Shown here one piece after another: positions 13,195 through 21,511 of a stretch of DNA of 23,693 nt. Positions within the stretch are counted from its first letter, which is position 1; every line of letters begins with the position of its first letter. The notes under the pieces are model-generated. The model saw only the letters and a program-made list of their open reading frames with translations, was not told where the DNA came from and ran no database searches. The DNA is from JAERML01 sp035687895 (GTDB lineage: Bacteria > Bacteroidota > Ignavibacteria > UBA10030 > UBA6906), in the NCBI GenBank assembly GCA_035687895.1, contig DASRUE010000156.1:1-23693 (forward strand), written 5' to 3'. A program made the translations under genes and the position numbers.

Positions 13195-14415
13195 TCACGC
13201 TATCACTTGCATCTTCTTTCCGACTTTCTCGAAAGCGGCCAGCGCTCTGTCCATGTCCTTCTTGCTGAGGGCAGCGGAAATCTGTGCCCGAAGCCGCGCT
13301 TCCCCTTTCGGAACAACCGGAAACCAGAGGCCTTTGATGTAGACTCCTGCCTTCAAGAGCGCGTTGCTCATGTCCTGTGCGAGCGCGGCTTCACCCAGCA
13401 TGATCGGGACAATGGGGTGATCTCCTTCAAGGATCTTGAAGCCAAGCTTTACGATCTGCTTCCTGAAATACGCCGTGTTCTTGTGGAGTCGCTTGACAAT
13501 GGACTTGTTCTTCATCAGAAGGTCGAATGCGGCGGTTGCACCGTAGACAATGGGGGGAGGAAGAGAGTTCGAAAAGATATACGTTCGGGATTTCTGCCGG
13601 AGATAAGAGATGAGGTCCTTCTTCCCGCTGATGTACCCTCCTGCAGCACCGCCGATCGCCTTGCCGAGGGTTCCGGTCAATACGTCAATCTGGCCATGTA
13701 CTCCCTTGGCTTCCGCAGTGCCTCTTCCCCTCTTGCCGCACACTCCGACTGCGTGGGAGTCATCTACGAACAGGATCGCCTTGTACTTCTTCGCAACCTC
13801 CACAAGCTTGTCCAGAGGCGCAAGATCACCTTCCATGCTGAACACCCCATCGGTTGCAATGATCCGGAAGCGGTAGTCCTTATTCACGTCCTCGTCGAGC
13901 TGGCGAACCAGATTATCCACGTTCGCATGTGCATAGATTTTCCGATCGGCGGTTTCCGGTTTGCAGAGTCGTTGTCCGTCAATGATGCTGGCGTGATTCA
14001 GCCGGTCAGAATAGATGACATCCTTGTAGTTTTCGTATCCCAACTTTTCATTGGTAATGGAGGCGAAGAAGGCCTCGTTTGCCGCCCAGCAGGAAGAGAA
14101 GAGGATCGTATCTTCTGTGTCAAGGAACTTGGAGATTTTCTTTTCGAGCGCGAAATGAATGTCCTGTGTGCCGCAAATGAACCGGACGGATGCTACGCCA
14201 TACCCGTATGACTTGATACCCCTGGCTGCAGCTTTCTTAACTGCGGGATGGTTGGAGAGGCCAACGTAGTTGTTAGATGCGAGCATGACCACCTTCTTCC
14301 CGTTCACACGGACGACGCCGTCCTGCGCACTCTCCAGAGGTACTTCGTACTTGAAGGTCTTTGTTTCTTCGAGCCTGTTCAGCTCCTGTTTGACAAGTTC
14401 CAACAGCTCAGCCAT
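13195..14415 (-). CDS. kbl: Glycine C-acetyltransferase (2-amino-3-ketobutyrate CoA ligase)
   Basis: PLP enzyme of the alpha-oxoamine synthase family. Known Kbl enzymes interconvert glycine plus acetyl-CoA and 2-amino-3-ketobutyrate in threonine breakdown. The 406-residue protein shows ASNNYVGLSNHP (46-57), GYGVASVRFICGT (71-83), LNHASIIDG (139-147), FVDDSHAVG (216-224) and the PLP lysine Lys252 in TGTLGKAIGGAAGG. ATG 14415 is chosen because AGGAGA lies 7 bases upstream; an in-frame ATG 24 bases earlier has no such site. No threonine dehydrogenase gene is adjacent, so a related acyl-CoA/amino-acid condensation cannot be ruled out. It lies 30 bases after rsmB in a five-gene run on this strand. 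Confidence 0.85.
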   Translation of the reverse strand: MAELLELVKQELNRLEETKTFKYEVPLESAQDGVVRVNGKKVVMLASNNYVGLSNHPAVKKAAARGIKSYGYGVASVRFICGTQDIHFALEKKISKFLDTEDTILFSSCWAANEAFFASITNEKLGYENYKDVIYSDRLNHASIIDGQRLCKPETADRKIYAHANVDNLVRQLDEDVNKDYRFRIIATDGVFSMEGDLAPLDKLVEVAKKYKAILFVDDSHAVGVCGKRGRGTAEAKGVHGQIDVLTGTLGKAIGGAAGGYISGKKDLISYLRQKSRTYIFSNSLPPPIVYGATAAFDLLMKNKSIVKRLHKNTAYFRKQIVKLGFKILEGDHPIVPIMLGEAALAQDMSNALLKAGVYIKGLWFPVVPKGEARLRAQISAALSKKDMDRALAAFEKVGKKMQVIA

Positions 14416-14445
14416 GGTGCATTCTCCTGTCGTGTGCAAGCGTGT

Positions 14446-15855
14446 TCATGCGGACGTGGACCGGACAAGTCTTACGGCGAACGACCCGTCCATGCCGTGA
14501 CGATGCGGGAACGTCTCGACGAACCCCTCGGCGTCCACCAGATCGTTACTGACATATTGAGCGGCGTTGTCCACGCTGAATTGAGGATGGTTTTGCAAGA
14601 ACTTCTTTACGACTTCCTGGTTTTCCTCCGGCTCGGTGGTACAGGTACTGTAAACGAGCACGCCCCCCGGCTTCACGAGACGGGCAGCGTTCGCGATCAA
14701 GTCATACTGCATCTTCGCGAGCTTAAGGAGGTCGCTGATGTCACGTTTCCACTTGATGTCCGGCTTCTTTGTCATCACACCAAGGCCTGAGCAGGGGGCA
14801 TCCAACAGCACGCGATCTGCCAGCGCACTTTCAAGCGATGCCGCATCCGTTACCTGTAGCCTGACATTTCGGAGACCGAGACGCTCGCACGCAGCCTTGA
14901 TGAAACTTAATTTCACTTCGTATTTATCGATGGCAATCACTTCCCCTTCGTTCTTCATCATTTCCGCGATGGCCGTGGTTTTGCCGCCGGGCGCAGCGCA
15001 AAGATCAAGCACGCGCTCACCGGGCTTCGCTCCGAGAAGGAGACAGGGAAGGGCAGCACTCTCGTCTTGGATGGTAAACATTCCGTTCCGGAACAGCTCC
15101 ATCTGGCCGATCTTGGTGAGACCCCTCACCTTGACAAAGTAATCGATGTGACTCGATCCGGTGTATTCAATCTTTTGTTGGTCGAGCAACGAGAGGAAGT
15201 GCCCGGGATCAACCTTGAGTTTGTTGATCCGTAAGGAAAGCCCCGGGCGTTCGTTGCTCGCCATCAGAAGTTTCTGCGTCTCTTCAGCACCAAAGCGCCT
15301 CACCCACCTTTTTACCATCCAGTGCGGATGGGAAAACACCACAGACAGGTACTGCACCGGGTCTTCCTTCGGATCCGGATAACGGATCCCCTCGATGTTC
15401 CTGATGACGTTGCGCAGGACAGCATTCACCAGCCCTGCAGGCTTGTCGCCACGAATCCGTTTGATGAACTCCACCCCTTCATTCACGGCGGCGGCGTGCG
15501 GGACACGGTTCAAGAAAAGAATCTGGTACAACGCAACACGAAGGGTATTCTTGAGATTGATTTCCGACTTGGCAAAGTTGCCATGCGAGAATCCGTTCAG
15601 CACCCAGTCCAGTTTGTTCTGCCACCGGAGGACGCCGTGCACAATCTCTGTCAAGAGTCCTTTGTCAAGATCGTTCAATTCCTGAGACCGGAGTTCCGCG
15701 TCAAGCACTTTGTCGAGATAGGAATCTGTCCGCTCGACGCGGTTCAGAATCTTAACCGCTGTTCCGCGTACACCGTAATAGAGGCTGCGCGGTTGTTCCT
15801 TCCGTTCCGGGAGAACCGGGTCAGGTGGTTTGGGCTCGATGGCCGGATCGCTCAT
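14446..15855 (-). CDS. rsmB: 16S rRNA cytosine-967 C5-methyltransferase
   Basis: Methylates C967 of 16S rRNA with S-adenosylmethionine. The 469-residue protein has a NusB-like RNA-binding domain (about 28-160, with LNRVERTDSYLDKVL and FLNRVPHAAAVNEGVEF) followed by the methyltransferase fold. Motifs: TIQDESAALP, SAM-binding LDLCAAPGGKT (283-293), LLDAPCSGLGVMTKKPDIKW (351-369) with Cys355, and VYSTCTTEPEENQEVV (401-416) with the catalytic Cys405. ATG 15855 lies inside the upstream gene, a 35-base overlap. The first 25 residues are Pro-rich and not part of the NusB fold, so a later non-ATG start is conceivable. The gene often sits next to fmt, but not here. Confidence 0.92.
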   Translation of the reverse strand: MSDPAIEPKPPDPVLPERKEQPRSLYYGVRGTAVKILNRVERTDSYLDKVLDAELRSQELNDLDKGLLTEIVHGVLRWQNKLDWVLNGFSHGNFAKSEINLKNTLRVALYQILFLNRVPHAAAVNEGVEFIKRIRGDKPAGLVNAVLRNVIRNIEGIRYPDPKEDPVQYLSVVFSHPHWMVKRWVRRFGAEETQKLLMASNERPGLSLRINKLKVDPGHFLSLLDQQKIEYTGSSHIDYFVKVRGLTKIGQMELFRNGMFTIQDESAALPCLLLGAKPGERVLDLCAAPGGKTTAIAEMMKNEGEVIAIDKYEVKLSFIKAACERLGLRNVRLQVTDAASLESALADRVLLDAPCSGLGVMTKKPDIKWKRDISDLLKLAKMQYDLIANAARLVKPGGVLVYSTCTTEPEENQEVVKKFLQNHPQFSVDNAAQYVSNDLVDAEGFVETFPHRHGMDGSFAVRLVRSTSA

Positions 15856-17080
15856 GGTTGGTCATAGAAAAAACATGTTGAAACAGCTCACGATAAACCG
15901 GCGTCAGTTGAATGTTACGTCGCGCCATGACCGTGGTTGCCACGGCCAGCGCTTTGTCTAGATCATACGTGGTCATCTGGTCCGCCGAACCCCAGGTAAA
16001 TGCGGGGACGAACTTTGGTGGGAGAGCCGTCCCATAGATGTTGGACGAAGGTCCGATCACGGTGCCAGTATCAAGCGTGGCGTTGATCCCCGTTTTCACG
16101 TGGTCACCCACTGTCAATCCTACAAACATCCTCCTAGAATCCACAGACTGTCCGTTTATGTAGACCTTAACCGTGCCGTATGTGTTCTTGAGGTCGCTCG
16201 ACGACGTTCCCGCTCCGAGGTTAACCCAGGGGGCAACGTAAGAGTGTCCAATGAATCCATGATGCTGTTTGTTGGCATGGGAGTGGAACGTGGACTGTTC
16301 GACCTCCCCTCCGATCTTGCAAACAGGACCAATGCTGGTCTTTCCATGAATCTGGGCGCCGACTTTCACAGTGGCACCATCTCCAACATAGCACGGACCC
16401 CCGATTACTGCTTGCGCCTGGATGAGCACATCCGACCCTATGTAGATAGGGCCAAGGGTTGCGTCGAGAACAACGCCCGGACCTATAGTGCTCTTCCTAT
16501 CGATGTAGATGAGCTTCTTTTCCTCCAAGATGGCGCTCCGGTGAATGTCTCCTCTCCTCACCACCTTATTATTGGCGAGAGCATGGAAATCATTGGAAAT
16601 TTCCGTGTCATTGGCGTAGACAAGATCCCACGGATAGCGTACCAGCACGGCGTCTACTTCAACATGTGGGAGGCCTGTCAATGCCGAGAGATCCAGCGCG
16701 TCTTTGTGGAGTTCTGATTTCGACCTTGCAAGGTTGGAACCGCTCAGGAGCGCACCCACAACCTCTCCTGAGGACATGAATAATACATCCCGCTTCTCTT
16801 TCTTGAGCACCTTGGCAAGCCCCTTAGTCATGATGCACCGACCGTTCAGAAAAAGACATGACTCGGCGGAAATTTCGTTGATGCCGTTCTTGGGACTTAC
16901 CTCTCTGAGATACGCGGAAAGGTATGAGCGGACGTACAGCGTCACCGCCGTGGGAGCCAGATGTCTGAGTGCCTTTTCACGGAGTGTAAGGATGCCGCAG
17001 CGGAGATCATACACCGGACGGAAGTAGATCAGAGGGAAAAAATTGCTGGCAACAAGATCTTCATACAGACAAAGGTGCAT
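15821..17080 (-). CDS. Alternative GlmU-like sugar nucleotidyltransferase/acetyltransferase
   Basis: Resembles the alternative GlmU family of Bacteroidota and Chlorobi, proposed to make UDP-N-acetylglucosamine for cell wall and lipopolysaccharide. From ATG 17080 it has 419 residues. The N-terminus MHLCLYEDLVASNFFPLIYFRPVYDLRCG (stretch 1-29) fits the family and lacks the LAAGxGTRM loop of classical GlmU. The second half is a left-handed beta-helix of hexapeptide repeats (YIGSDVLIQAQAVIGG, YVGDGATVKVGAQIHG, MFVGLTVGDHVKTG) with a His-rich GEVEQSTFHSHANKQHHGFIG loop region. ATG 17080 is preferred over ATG 17098, which only adds six residues; neither has a clear ribosome-binding site. Its end overlaps rsmB. 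Which of the two GlmU reactions it performs is not shown by sequence. Confidence 0.8.
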   Translation of the reverse strand: MHLCLYEDLVASNFFPLIYFRPVYDLRCGILTLREKALRHLAPTAVTLYVRSYLSAYLREVSPKNGINEISAESCLFLNGRCIMTKGLAKVLKKEKRDVLFMSSGEVVGALLSGSNLARSKSELHKDALDLSALTGLPHVEVDAVLVRYPWDLVYANDTEISNDFHALANNKVVRRGDIHRSAILEEKKLIYIDRKSTIGPGVVLDATLGPIYIGSDVLIQAQAVIGGPCYVGDGATVKVGAQIHGKTSIGPVCKIGGEVEQSTFHSHANKQHHGFIGHSYVAPWVNLGAGTSSSDLKNTYGTVKVYINGQSVDSRRMFVGLTVGDHVKTGINATLDTGTVIGPSSNIYGTALPPKFVPAFTWGSADQMTTYDLDKALAVATTVMARRNIQLTPVYRELFQHVFSMTNHERSGHRAQTT

Positions 17081-17109
17081 GCGGCGCTCAGAAACCATGA
17101 GGTGGTGAT

Positions 17110-17159
17110 AACAAAACGTTCCGCCCGCAGGTCATTGACCCGACTTGTGGAGCGGAACG
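17110..17159 (-). terminator. Probable terminator after rpmE
   Basis: On the minus strand CGTTCCGC (17159-17152) and GCGGAACG (17124-17117) form a perfect 8-base stem with a partly self-paired 27-base loop, followed by TTTTGTT. It lies 48 bases after the rpmE stop and separates it from the downstream GlmU-like gene. Confidence 0.55.
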
Positions 17160-17206
17160 ATTGATGCAAAAGCCAGGCAGGGCGTGAAACGTCAATAATG
17201 CTGCAT

Positions 17207-17428
17207 CTATGCAGCCGGTTGGTCGGCCGCCTTCTTTCCATACCTCTTGTTGTAGCGTTCGACGCGCCCCGCCGAGTCGACAAGCTTCTGACGTCCTGTA
17301 AAAAACGGGTGGCAGTTAGAACAGATTTCCACTTTCAGGTCACCGATCGTGGATCGGGTTATAAAGGTGTTCCCACAAATGCAGGTAACTGTCGCTTTCT
17401 TGTAGTCCGGATGGATTCCCTCTCTCAT
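17207..17428 (-). CDS. rpmE: 50S ribosomal protein L31, zinc-binding type
   Basis: Large-subunit protein at the central protuberance. From ATG 17428 the 73-residue product starts MREGIHPDYKKATVTCICGN and continues with EICSNCHPFFTGRQKLVDSAGRVERY, giving the four cysteines (CxC and CxxC) of the zinc form of L31. The frame also has a GTG two codons earlier (17434); AAAGGA stands 4 bases before that GTG and 10 before the ATG, so the ATG is preferred because it gives the family N-terminus. The C-terminal tail KKAADQPAA is a small extension. A promoter at 17481-17509 and a terminator at 17110-17159 make it a single-gene unit. Zinc-type L31 is often swapped for a zinc-free paralogue under zinc limitation; none is in the window. 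Confidence 0.94.
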   Translation of the reverse strand: MREGIHPDYKKATVTCICGNTFITRSTIGDLKVEICSNCHPFFTGRQKLVDSAGRVERYNKRYGKKAADQPAA

Positions 17429-17480
17429 TACCACTTCGTCCTTTCTCTAACAGCGTATATGGAGACAATGAAGTGATGCT

Positions 17481-17509
17481 AATATAGGGTTTTCAGCCAA
17501 GAGAAGCAA
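17481..17509 (-). promoter_or_regulatory. Candidate rpmE promoter
   Basis: On the minus strand TTGCTT (17509-17504) and TATATT (17486-17481) are 17 bases apart, 52 bases before the rpmE start. The spacing and a near-consensus -10 support a sigma-70-like promoter. Confidence 0.55.
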
Positions 17510-17543
17510 CCAACCGATCACCGGGCTCCGGTTTTCCCCGAGC

Positions 17544-17572
17544 TTGCAATTCCATTTCAATATTGATAGATT
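17544..17572 (+). promoter_or_regulatory. Candidate porQ-like gene promoter
   Basis: TTGCAA (17544-17549) and TAGATT (17567-17572) are 17 bases apart, 39 bases before the ATG at 17612. It diverges from the rpmE promoter, with 34 bases between the two -35 elements. Confidence 0.5.
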
Positions 17573-17611
17573 GGGGAAAGTTCATTTTCGATTCGTGAAG
17601 GAGAACATTTC

Positions 17612-18559
17612 ATGAAAAACCGGGTAAGGTTCGCAGCCATCATCGTTGCCGTCACCTTGGTGCAAAGCACGGCCTCGGCAGCGTCGAACACCATCTACAA
17701 TTTTCTGAGAAACGATGTCAGTTCCCGTGCAGCAGCACTGGCTGGAAGCTTCGTCTCCATCACGGACGACCCCAATATACTTTTCTACAATCCCGCGGGA
17801 CTCAGCACATTGCAGTCCCCGATGGGGTCGATAGGGTTTTTCAAACACCTGCTCGACATCAACTCGGGGTACATTTCCTACAGTCAACCGTATGAAAACC
17901 TCGGTTTCTTCGGGCTCGGCCTCCTTTACACCAACTACGGTTCCTTTGACGAGATTGACGAACTTGGGAACATAAACGGCACGTTCGGTGCAGGGGACTT
18001 TGCCCTGACCTTAGGGTATGCCAACCAGGTGGAAGAGAACCTCCACCTCGGGGTGAACATTAAGTACATCTTCTCCTCTATCGCAAGCTACAAATCCTCC
18101 GGCCTCGCGGCGGATGTCGGGTTCCTGTACACCATGCCCGATAGTCGTGTGACGGTTGGTGCAAGCATTCGTAACCTGGGGGCGCAGTTGAGTTCATATA
18201 TCGACACGAAGGAGAACCTTCCGCTGGACGTTGTCATTGGCGGCTCTATCGTTCCCAAAGGCCTCCCTCTCCTCCTCAATGTCAATTTTCATAAGTTGAA
18301 TGAGGATGTGAAGGAATTCGGGGACAGGTTCCGGGCGTTCTCTGTCGGCGGAGAGTTCACGCTCAGCACGGTCCTTCAACTCCGTGTCGGCTACAACAAT
18401 GAACAACGGAGAGAGTTGAAAATCGGAACGACGGCGGGACTGGCCGGGTTCACCGGAGGACTTGGCCTTACTGTTGGTGAGTACAAAGTAGACTATGCCC
18501 TTTCCTCACTCGGGAAGATAGGCGAACTTCACCGGATCTCAATCGGGACCTCGTTCTAA
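17612..18559 (+). CDS. porQ: PorV/PorQ-family outer-membrane protein, likely T9SS PorQ
   Basis: A 315-residue predicted outer-membrane beta-barrel. Residues 1-23 are a signal peptide (cleavage near ASA, residues 21-23). The mature start, NTIYNFLRNDVSSRAAALAG then DDPNILFYNPAGLST, is the conserved opening of the PorV/PorQ group. Alternating strands with aromatic girdles follow, such as SGYISYSQPYENLGFFGLG and ALTLGYANQVEENLHLGVN, and the C-terminus is a Phe, typical of outer-membrane barrels. Length fits PorQ better than the longer PorV. Known role: PorQ cooperates with the T9SS machine in attaching cargo at the surface. AAGGAGAA lies 8 bases before ATG 17612. The T9SS cargo gene at 5213 supports this context, though no other T9SS machine gene is nearby. 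Confidence 0.8.
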   Translation: MKNRVRFAAIIVAVTLVQSTASAASNTIYNFLRNDVSSRAAALAGSFVSITDDPNILFYNPAGLSTLQSPMGSIGFFKHLLDINSGYISYSQPYENLGFFGLGLLYTNYGSFDEIDELGNINGTFGAGDFALTLGYANQVEENLHLGVNIKYIFSSIASYKSSGLAADVGFLYTMPDSRVTVGASIRNLGAQLSSYIDTKENLPLDVVIGGSIVPKGLPLLLNVNFHKLNEDVKEFGDRFRAFSVGGEFTLSTVLQLRVGYNNEQRRELKIGTTAGLAGFTGGLGLTVGEYKVDYALSSLGKIGELHRISIGTSF

Positions 18560-18585
18560 ATCAGAACAAGTGAACCAGAAAATCC

Positions 18586-18617
18586 AAACCCGTCCGGGCT
18601 CACCAGACGGGTTTTTT
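18586..18617 (+). terminator. Terminator after the porQ-like gene
   Basis: AAACCCGTC (18586-18594) and GACGGGTTT (18606-18614) form a perfect 9-base stem with an 11-base loop, followed by a T6 run (18612-18617). It lies between convergent genes and may also slow transcription from the ZIP gene, although its minus-strand tail has few T residues. Confidence 0.85.
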
Positions 18618-18638
18618 GTCTTTCATCCCGAAGGCACC

Positions 18639-19394
18639 TCAATGTGAGTGATGGGCATACGGGGTGAGCACCAATGTGCCTACGTAGAAGAGCAGCATCC
18701 CGCCAAAAACGAGAAGCGGAATTATCCGTTTCTTTGAGTGGTTGATCTCCGGTATAAGATCGCTGGCACCAACATATGTCGCGATCCCGGCGGAGAAAGC
18801 GAACGCCATACCTACCACCTGTTCGTTAATCCCTGTGAGAAGGAATACACTCAGAATCCCCAACATTGTGGCCACGCCGATGGCCCCGGAGGCAAGGAAC
18901 GCCGTCTGCCGTCTGTGCTCCGCGGCGATCATCACAGAGGCGATTGTCAGCCCTTCTGGAATTTTGTGAAGAAAAACAGCGAAGAAAATAAGGAGGCCGA
19001 GGTAGAAGTCGAACTGCATGCCAACCGAAATGGCAAAGCCGTCAAAAAAGGCATGAATGAACAGCCCGGCAAAGGTCGAGATGCTCGCCGTTCGCGAGAC
19101 CATCACTTCGTGATGTGTCTCTTCCCCGAAATGGAGATGCCCGACGATCGTGTGCTCGAAGAAATGCAGCACCGAGTACCCGAGCAGCATGTAGAGTGGC
19201 GCCTGGATACCAATGGAGCGTATCGCTTCAGGGATCAGTTCAATGAATACAAGTGCGAGGATGAACCCGGCGCTAAGCGCAAGAAGATATTCCTGAATTT
19301 TCCGCGGCCATTCCTTACGCAACACAACAAGGCCTCCGCCGAGAATTTCCGCGAGGGCTGCAATCAATCCGTAGATGATAATGGTCAATTGCAT
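18639..19394 (-). CDS. ZIP-family metal transporter
   Basis: Inner-membrane carrier for divalent metals such as zinc or iron. The 251-residue protein has about eight hydrophobic segments. The core motifs are HAFFDGFAIS (114-123) and HKIPEGLTIAS (143-153), the paired His/Glu metal-binding helices of ZIP proteins, with a His-rich loop between 77 and 95 (His77, 81, 86, 88, 94, 95). ELIPEAI (52-58) and DLIPEINH (212-219) flank them. It is the last gene of a four-gene minus-strand run, starting 3 bases after the TPR gene stop. The metal cannot be told from sequence; the usual substrate in bacteria is zinc. Confidence 0.9.
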   Translation of the reverse strand: MQLTIIIYGLIAALAEILGGGLVVLRKEWPRKIQEYLLALSAGFILALVFIELIPEAIRSIGIQAPLYMLLGYSVLHFFEHTIVGHLHFGEETHHEVMVSRTASISTFAGLFIHAFFDGFAISVGMQFDFYLGLLIFFAVFLHKIPEGLTIASVMIAAEHRRQTAFLASGAIGVATMLGILSVFLLTGINEQVVGMAFAFSAGIATYVGASDLIPEINHSKKRIIPLLVFGGMLLFYVGTLVLTPYAHHSH

Positions 19395-19397
19395 GGG

Positions 19398-20549
19398 CTA
19401 CTGCATGAACGGTTTCTTCATGAATTCTTCTGCCTGTTTGTATGAATTGAGATACTCCTTCATGTCCAGCACCTTCTGATACTGTCGGACTGCAAGTTCT
19501 CTCTTGGACAGGACATCGTAAATCATCCCTATCTTGAGGTTTGTCATGACCATAAACCCAGAGGGTTCCCTGGTGTCGAGTTGTCTGCTTAACTCGTCGC
19601 AGCGGAAGAAATGACGGAGAGCGGAATCGTACTCCCTGATGTTCATGTCGCATAAACCTAGATAGTACACCGCTTCCCGCTCTGCCGCAGAATTGTAACC
19701 ACGTTGGCTTTTGTACACCCGAGTGGCAATCTCTCCGAAAGTCTTCTGTACCATCGACCAGTTACTGAGGGAAACATACACCCTCCCGAGATATTTGTGA
19801 AATAAGATATTCCCCGGATACCGCTGGTGTAACCGTTCCGCGAGAGCAAGTGCTTTGGCGTAATCCTTTTCGTACGCGTAGTAGATCTGCATCAGGAAAT
19901 AGGATGTTTCCACAGACGCGTACTTCCCCTTTTCCGCAGCAGCGGTCAATTGCTCAATGCCCTTCTTTCTATCCCCCGCAGGAAGGAACAGGAGCAACGG
20001 CTTGAGAAACGGATACTGGTTGGGAATTACCTCAGCATAGTAATTGTAAATCCCCGAGCCGAGCAGAACGTCGTAGTTTTCCGGGTCAAGCGTCGAGGCA
20101 TCCTGCACAATGGGAAGAGCCTTGCGACCCGCGTTTGCTGCCCCGAGGTAGTCGTTTCGGTGGAACTTCAGCCGCCCCTGAAACCCAATTGACCCTCCCT
20201 TAAAAAAGAGAGCGTGCACATCATTCTCATTCTGTTCCAGCAACTCGTCGCACAGATCGATGACCACCTCGAGAGAGTCCATGAACCGGTCGTCGTATTC
20301 TTCGCTGTCCACATTAATGATGATCCTCCACCACTGCACCATCGCATGAAAGAAATGTCCGGCCGGGTCTCGCGGGCGGAGCCGGATCAGTTCGCCAAAT
20401 TCCTGCTCGGCTTTTTCGAACTCCAGATTATAGACGAGGTCGATCCCCCGGCGGGTCTTGGCATCAATTTCCTGATCCGTGACGCCCTGTCCGCACAGGG
20501 AACCATGGACACCCCAGAGGAACGCAAGGAGAATTATCCAACGCCTCAT
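19398..20549 (-). CDS. Exported protein with TPR-like repeats
   Basis: A 383-residue protein. Residues 1-21 (MRRWIILLAFLWGVHGSLCGQ) look like a signal peptide; the Cys lacks a standard lipobox. Helical repeats of TPR type follow, e.g. FEKAEQEFGELIRLRPRDPAG (start 42), AKALALAERLHQRYPGNILF and ALRHFFRCDELSRQL, with the last repeat near the C-terminus (ELAVRQYQKVLDMKEYLNSY). Such proteins serve as protein-binding scaffolds. The frame stays open upstream, but ATG 20549 is chosen because it gives the signal peptide and overlaps the upstream stop by 4 bases (ATGA). Partner and function are unknown; tight linkage with the CPBP and ZIP genes suggests a shared envelope transcript. Confidence 0.75.
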   Translation of the reverse strand: MRRWIILLAFLWGVHGSLCGQGVTDQEIDAKTRRGIDLVYNLEFEKAEQEFGELIRLRPRDPAGHFFHAMVQWWRIIINVDSEEYDDRFMDSLEVVIDLCDELLEQNENDVHALFFKGGSIGFQGRLKFHRNDYLGAANAGRKALPIVQDASTLDPENYDVLLGSGIYNYYAEVIPNQYPFLKPLLLFLPAGDRKKGIEQLTAAAEKGKYASVETSYFLMQIYYAYEKDYAKALALAERLHQRYPGNILFHKYLGRVYVSLSNWSMVQKTFGEIATRVYKSQRGYNSAAEREAVYYLGLCDMNIREYDSALRHFFRCDELSRQLDTREPSGFMVMTNLKIGMIYDVLSKRELAVRQYQKVLDMKEYLNSYKQAEEFMKKPFMQ

Positions 20550-21469
20550 GTCGTCGTTTCTCCGGACTTCTGCTGCCCGGGTAGTACAAGATCTTCCACG
20601 GAATCGAGGGTGATGATTCCCTCCGGCGCTTCGAGGAGCTTTGACTTTAAGATGTACCAGGTGCAGAGGATCAGTGCCAACGTCGCGAGAACACCTCCCT
20701 CCGGTCCGAATGCACCCCCGGTAATCCACTCGGGTCCGGACTGTGTCAGATGCACAATGGTCTTGTCGGCGAAGGCCGCACCGCTGGTGGGAAACCCGTA
20801 AATAGAGGTTTGCGTGAAGTTCCAACTGAAATGGAGTCCACACGGGAGCCAGAGACTCCGTGTCTTCAGATAGGCAAAAGAAAGCCATCCTGCCGCCAGC
20901 CCTACATTGATGATCCCGTAAGTGCTTGCGTTGGGATTATTCATATGAGCCGCGGCAAAGAGCACCGCCATGAGCACTGTTGCCGGGAGAAAAGTGATGG
21001 CCTGCATCATGGTCTGAAAGAGATAGCCCCGGAACAACACCTCCTCCAATACTGCCGCAATCAGAAAAAGGAATGCTGCAGAAACAATCATCCACAGAAT
21101 ATCCCATATTCCGAGGCCGCGCCATTCTATTACCGCGTGCCCGGTTCCGAATTCAACAAGGAAAATCCCGGTCATCATCAGGAATCCCAACAGCAGCCCC
21201 ACGCCCACCTCCCGGAACGTGCCGGGATGAATCGAGAAGCCAATGGCTGCGAAGGGCTTCTTGTTGATATAGCGCGTCATGACGAATGATCCGAGGAGCG
21301 AGGTAAACAATGCCAGCAAAGTGACCAGGAACCTCGTTGCAATCTTGAAGATCACAAACGGGGCAGTGATCAGAAACCCGATGAACGATGTGATGAGGAC
21401 AAAGAGCAGCAGTCTCCATCCGGCTCGGAGCTCGCCGTGGCGAGTAAGGAAGATGGTTGTGAATTGCAT
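20546..21469 (-). CDS. CPBP-family intramembrane metalloprotease
   Basis: A 307-residue polytopic membrane protein of the CPBP (Abi/CaaX-protease-like) family. It has hydrophobic segments at about 18-45, 46-65, 88-106, 122-142, 160-175, 183-200 and 238-258. The catalytic motifs are EEVLFRG (142-148, Glu142/Glu143/Arg147), His175 in AAHMNNP and HFSWN (213-217). The linker of about 25 residues after the last membrane segment (LLEAPEGIITLDSVEDLV) is likely cytoplasmic. Known members cleave prenylated proteins or serve in bacteriocin self-protection; the target here is unknown and no bacteriocin gene is seen. It starts 42 bases after the Fn3 gene and overlaps the TPR gene by 4. Confidence 0.88.
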   Translation of the reverse strand: MQFTTIFLTRHGELRAGWRLLLFVLITSFIGFLITAPFVIFKIATRFLVTLLALFTSLLGSFVMTRYINKKPFAAIGFSIHPGTFREVGVGLLLGFLMMTGIFLVEFGTGHAVIEWRGLGIWDILWMIVSAAFLFLIAAVLEEVLFRGYLFQTMMQAITFLPATVLMAVLFAAAHMNNPNASTYGIINVGLAAGWLSFAYLKTRSLWLPCGLHFSWNFTQTSIYGFPTSGAAFADKTIVHLTQSGPEWITGGAFGPEGGVLATLALILCTWYILKSKLLEAPEGIITLDSVEDLVLPGQQKSGETTT

Positions 21470-21511
21470 TACGAATACTTGGCAATGAATGGGAACTGCG
21501 GTACAACAAGG

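Noticed and set aside
13129..14211. A 360-codon plus-strand open frame opposite kbl and the start of mrp
   Set aside because: It is exactly antisense to well-supported genes, has no recognisable domain or ribosome-binding site, and its composition follows the codon pattern of kbl read backwards.
20550..20888. 113-codon upstream extension of the TPR protein
   Set aside because: It overlaps the end of the CPBP protease in another frame and is not signal-like, while ATG 20549 gives a signal peptide and an ATGA overlap.
20546..21469. CPBP protease as a bacteriocin immunity or abortive-infection gene
   Set aside because: No bacteriocin, toxin or other defence gene is nearby; the neighbours are ordinary envelope genes.
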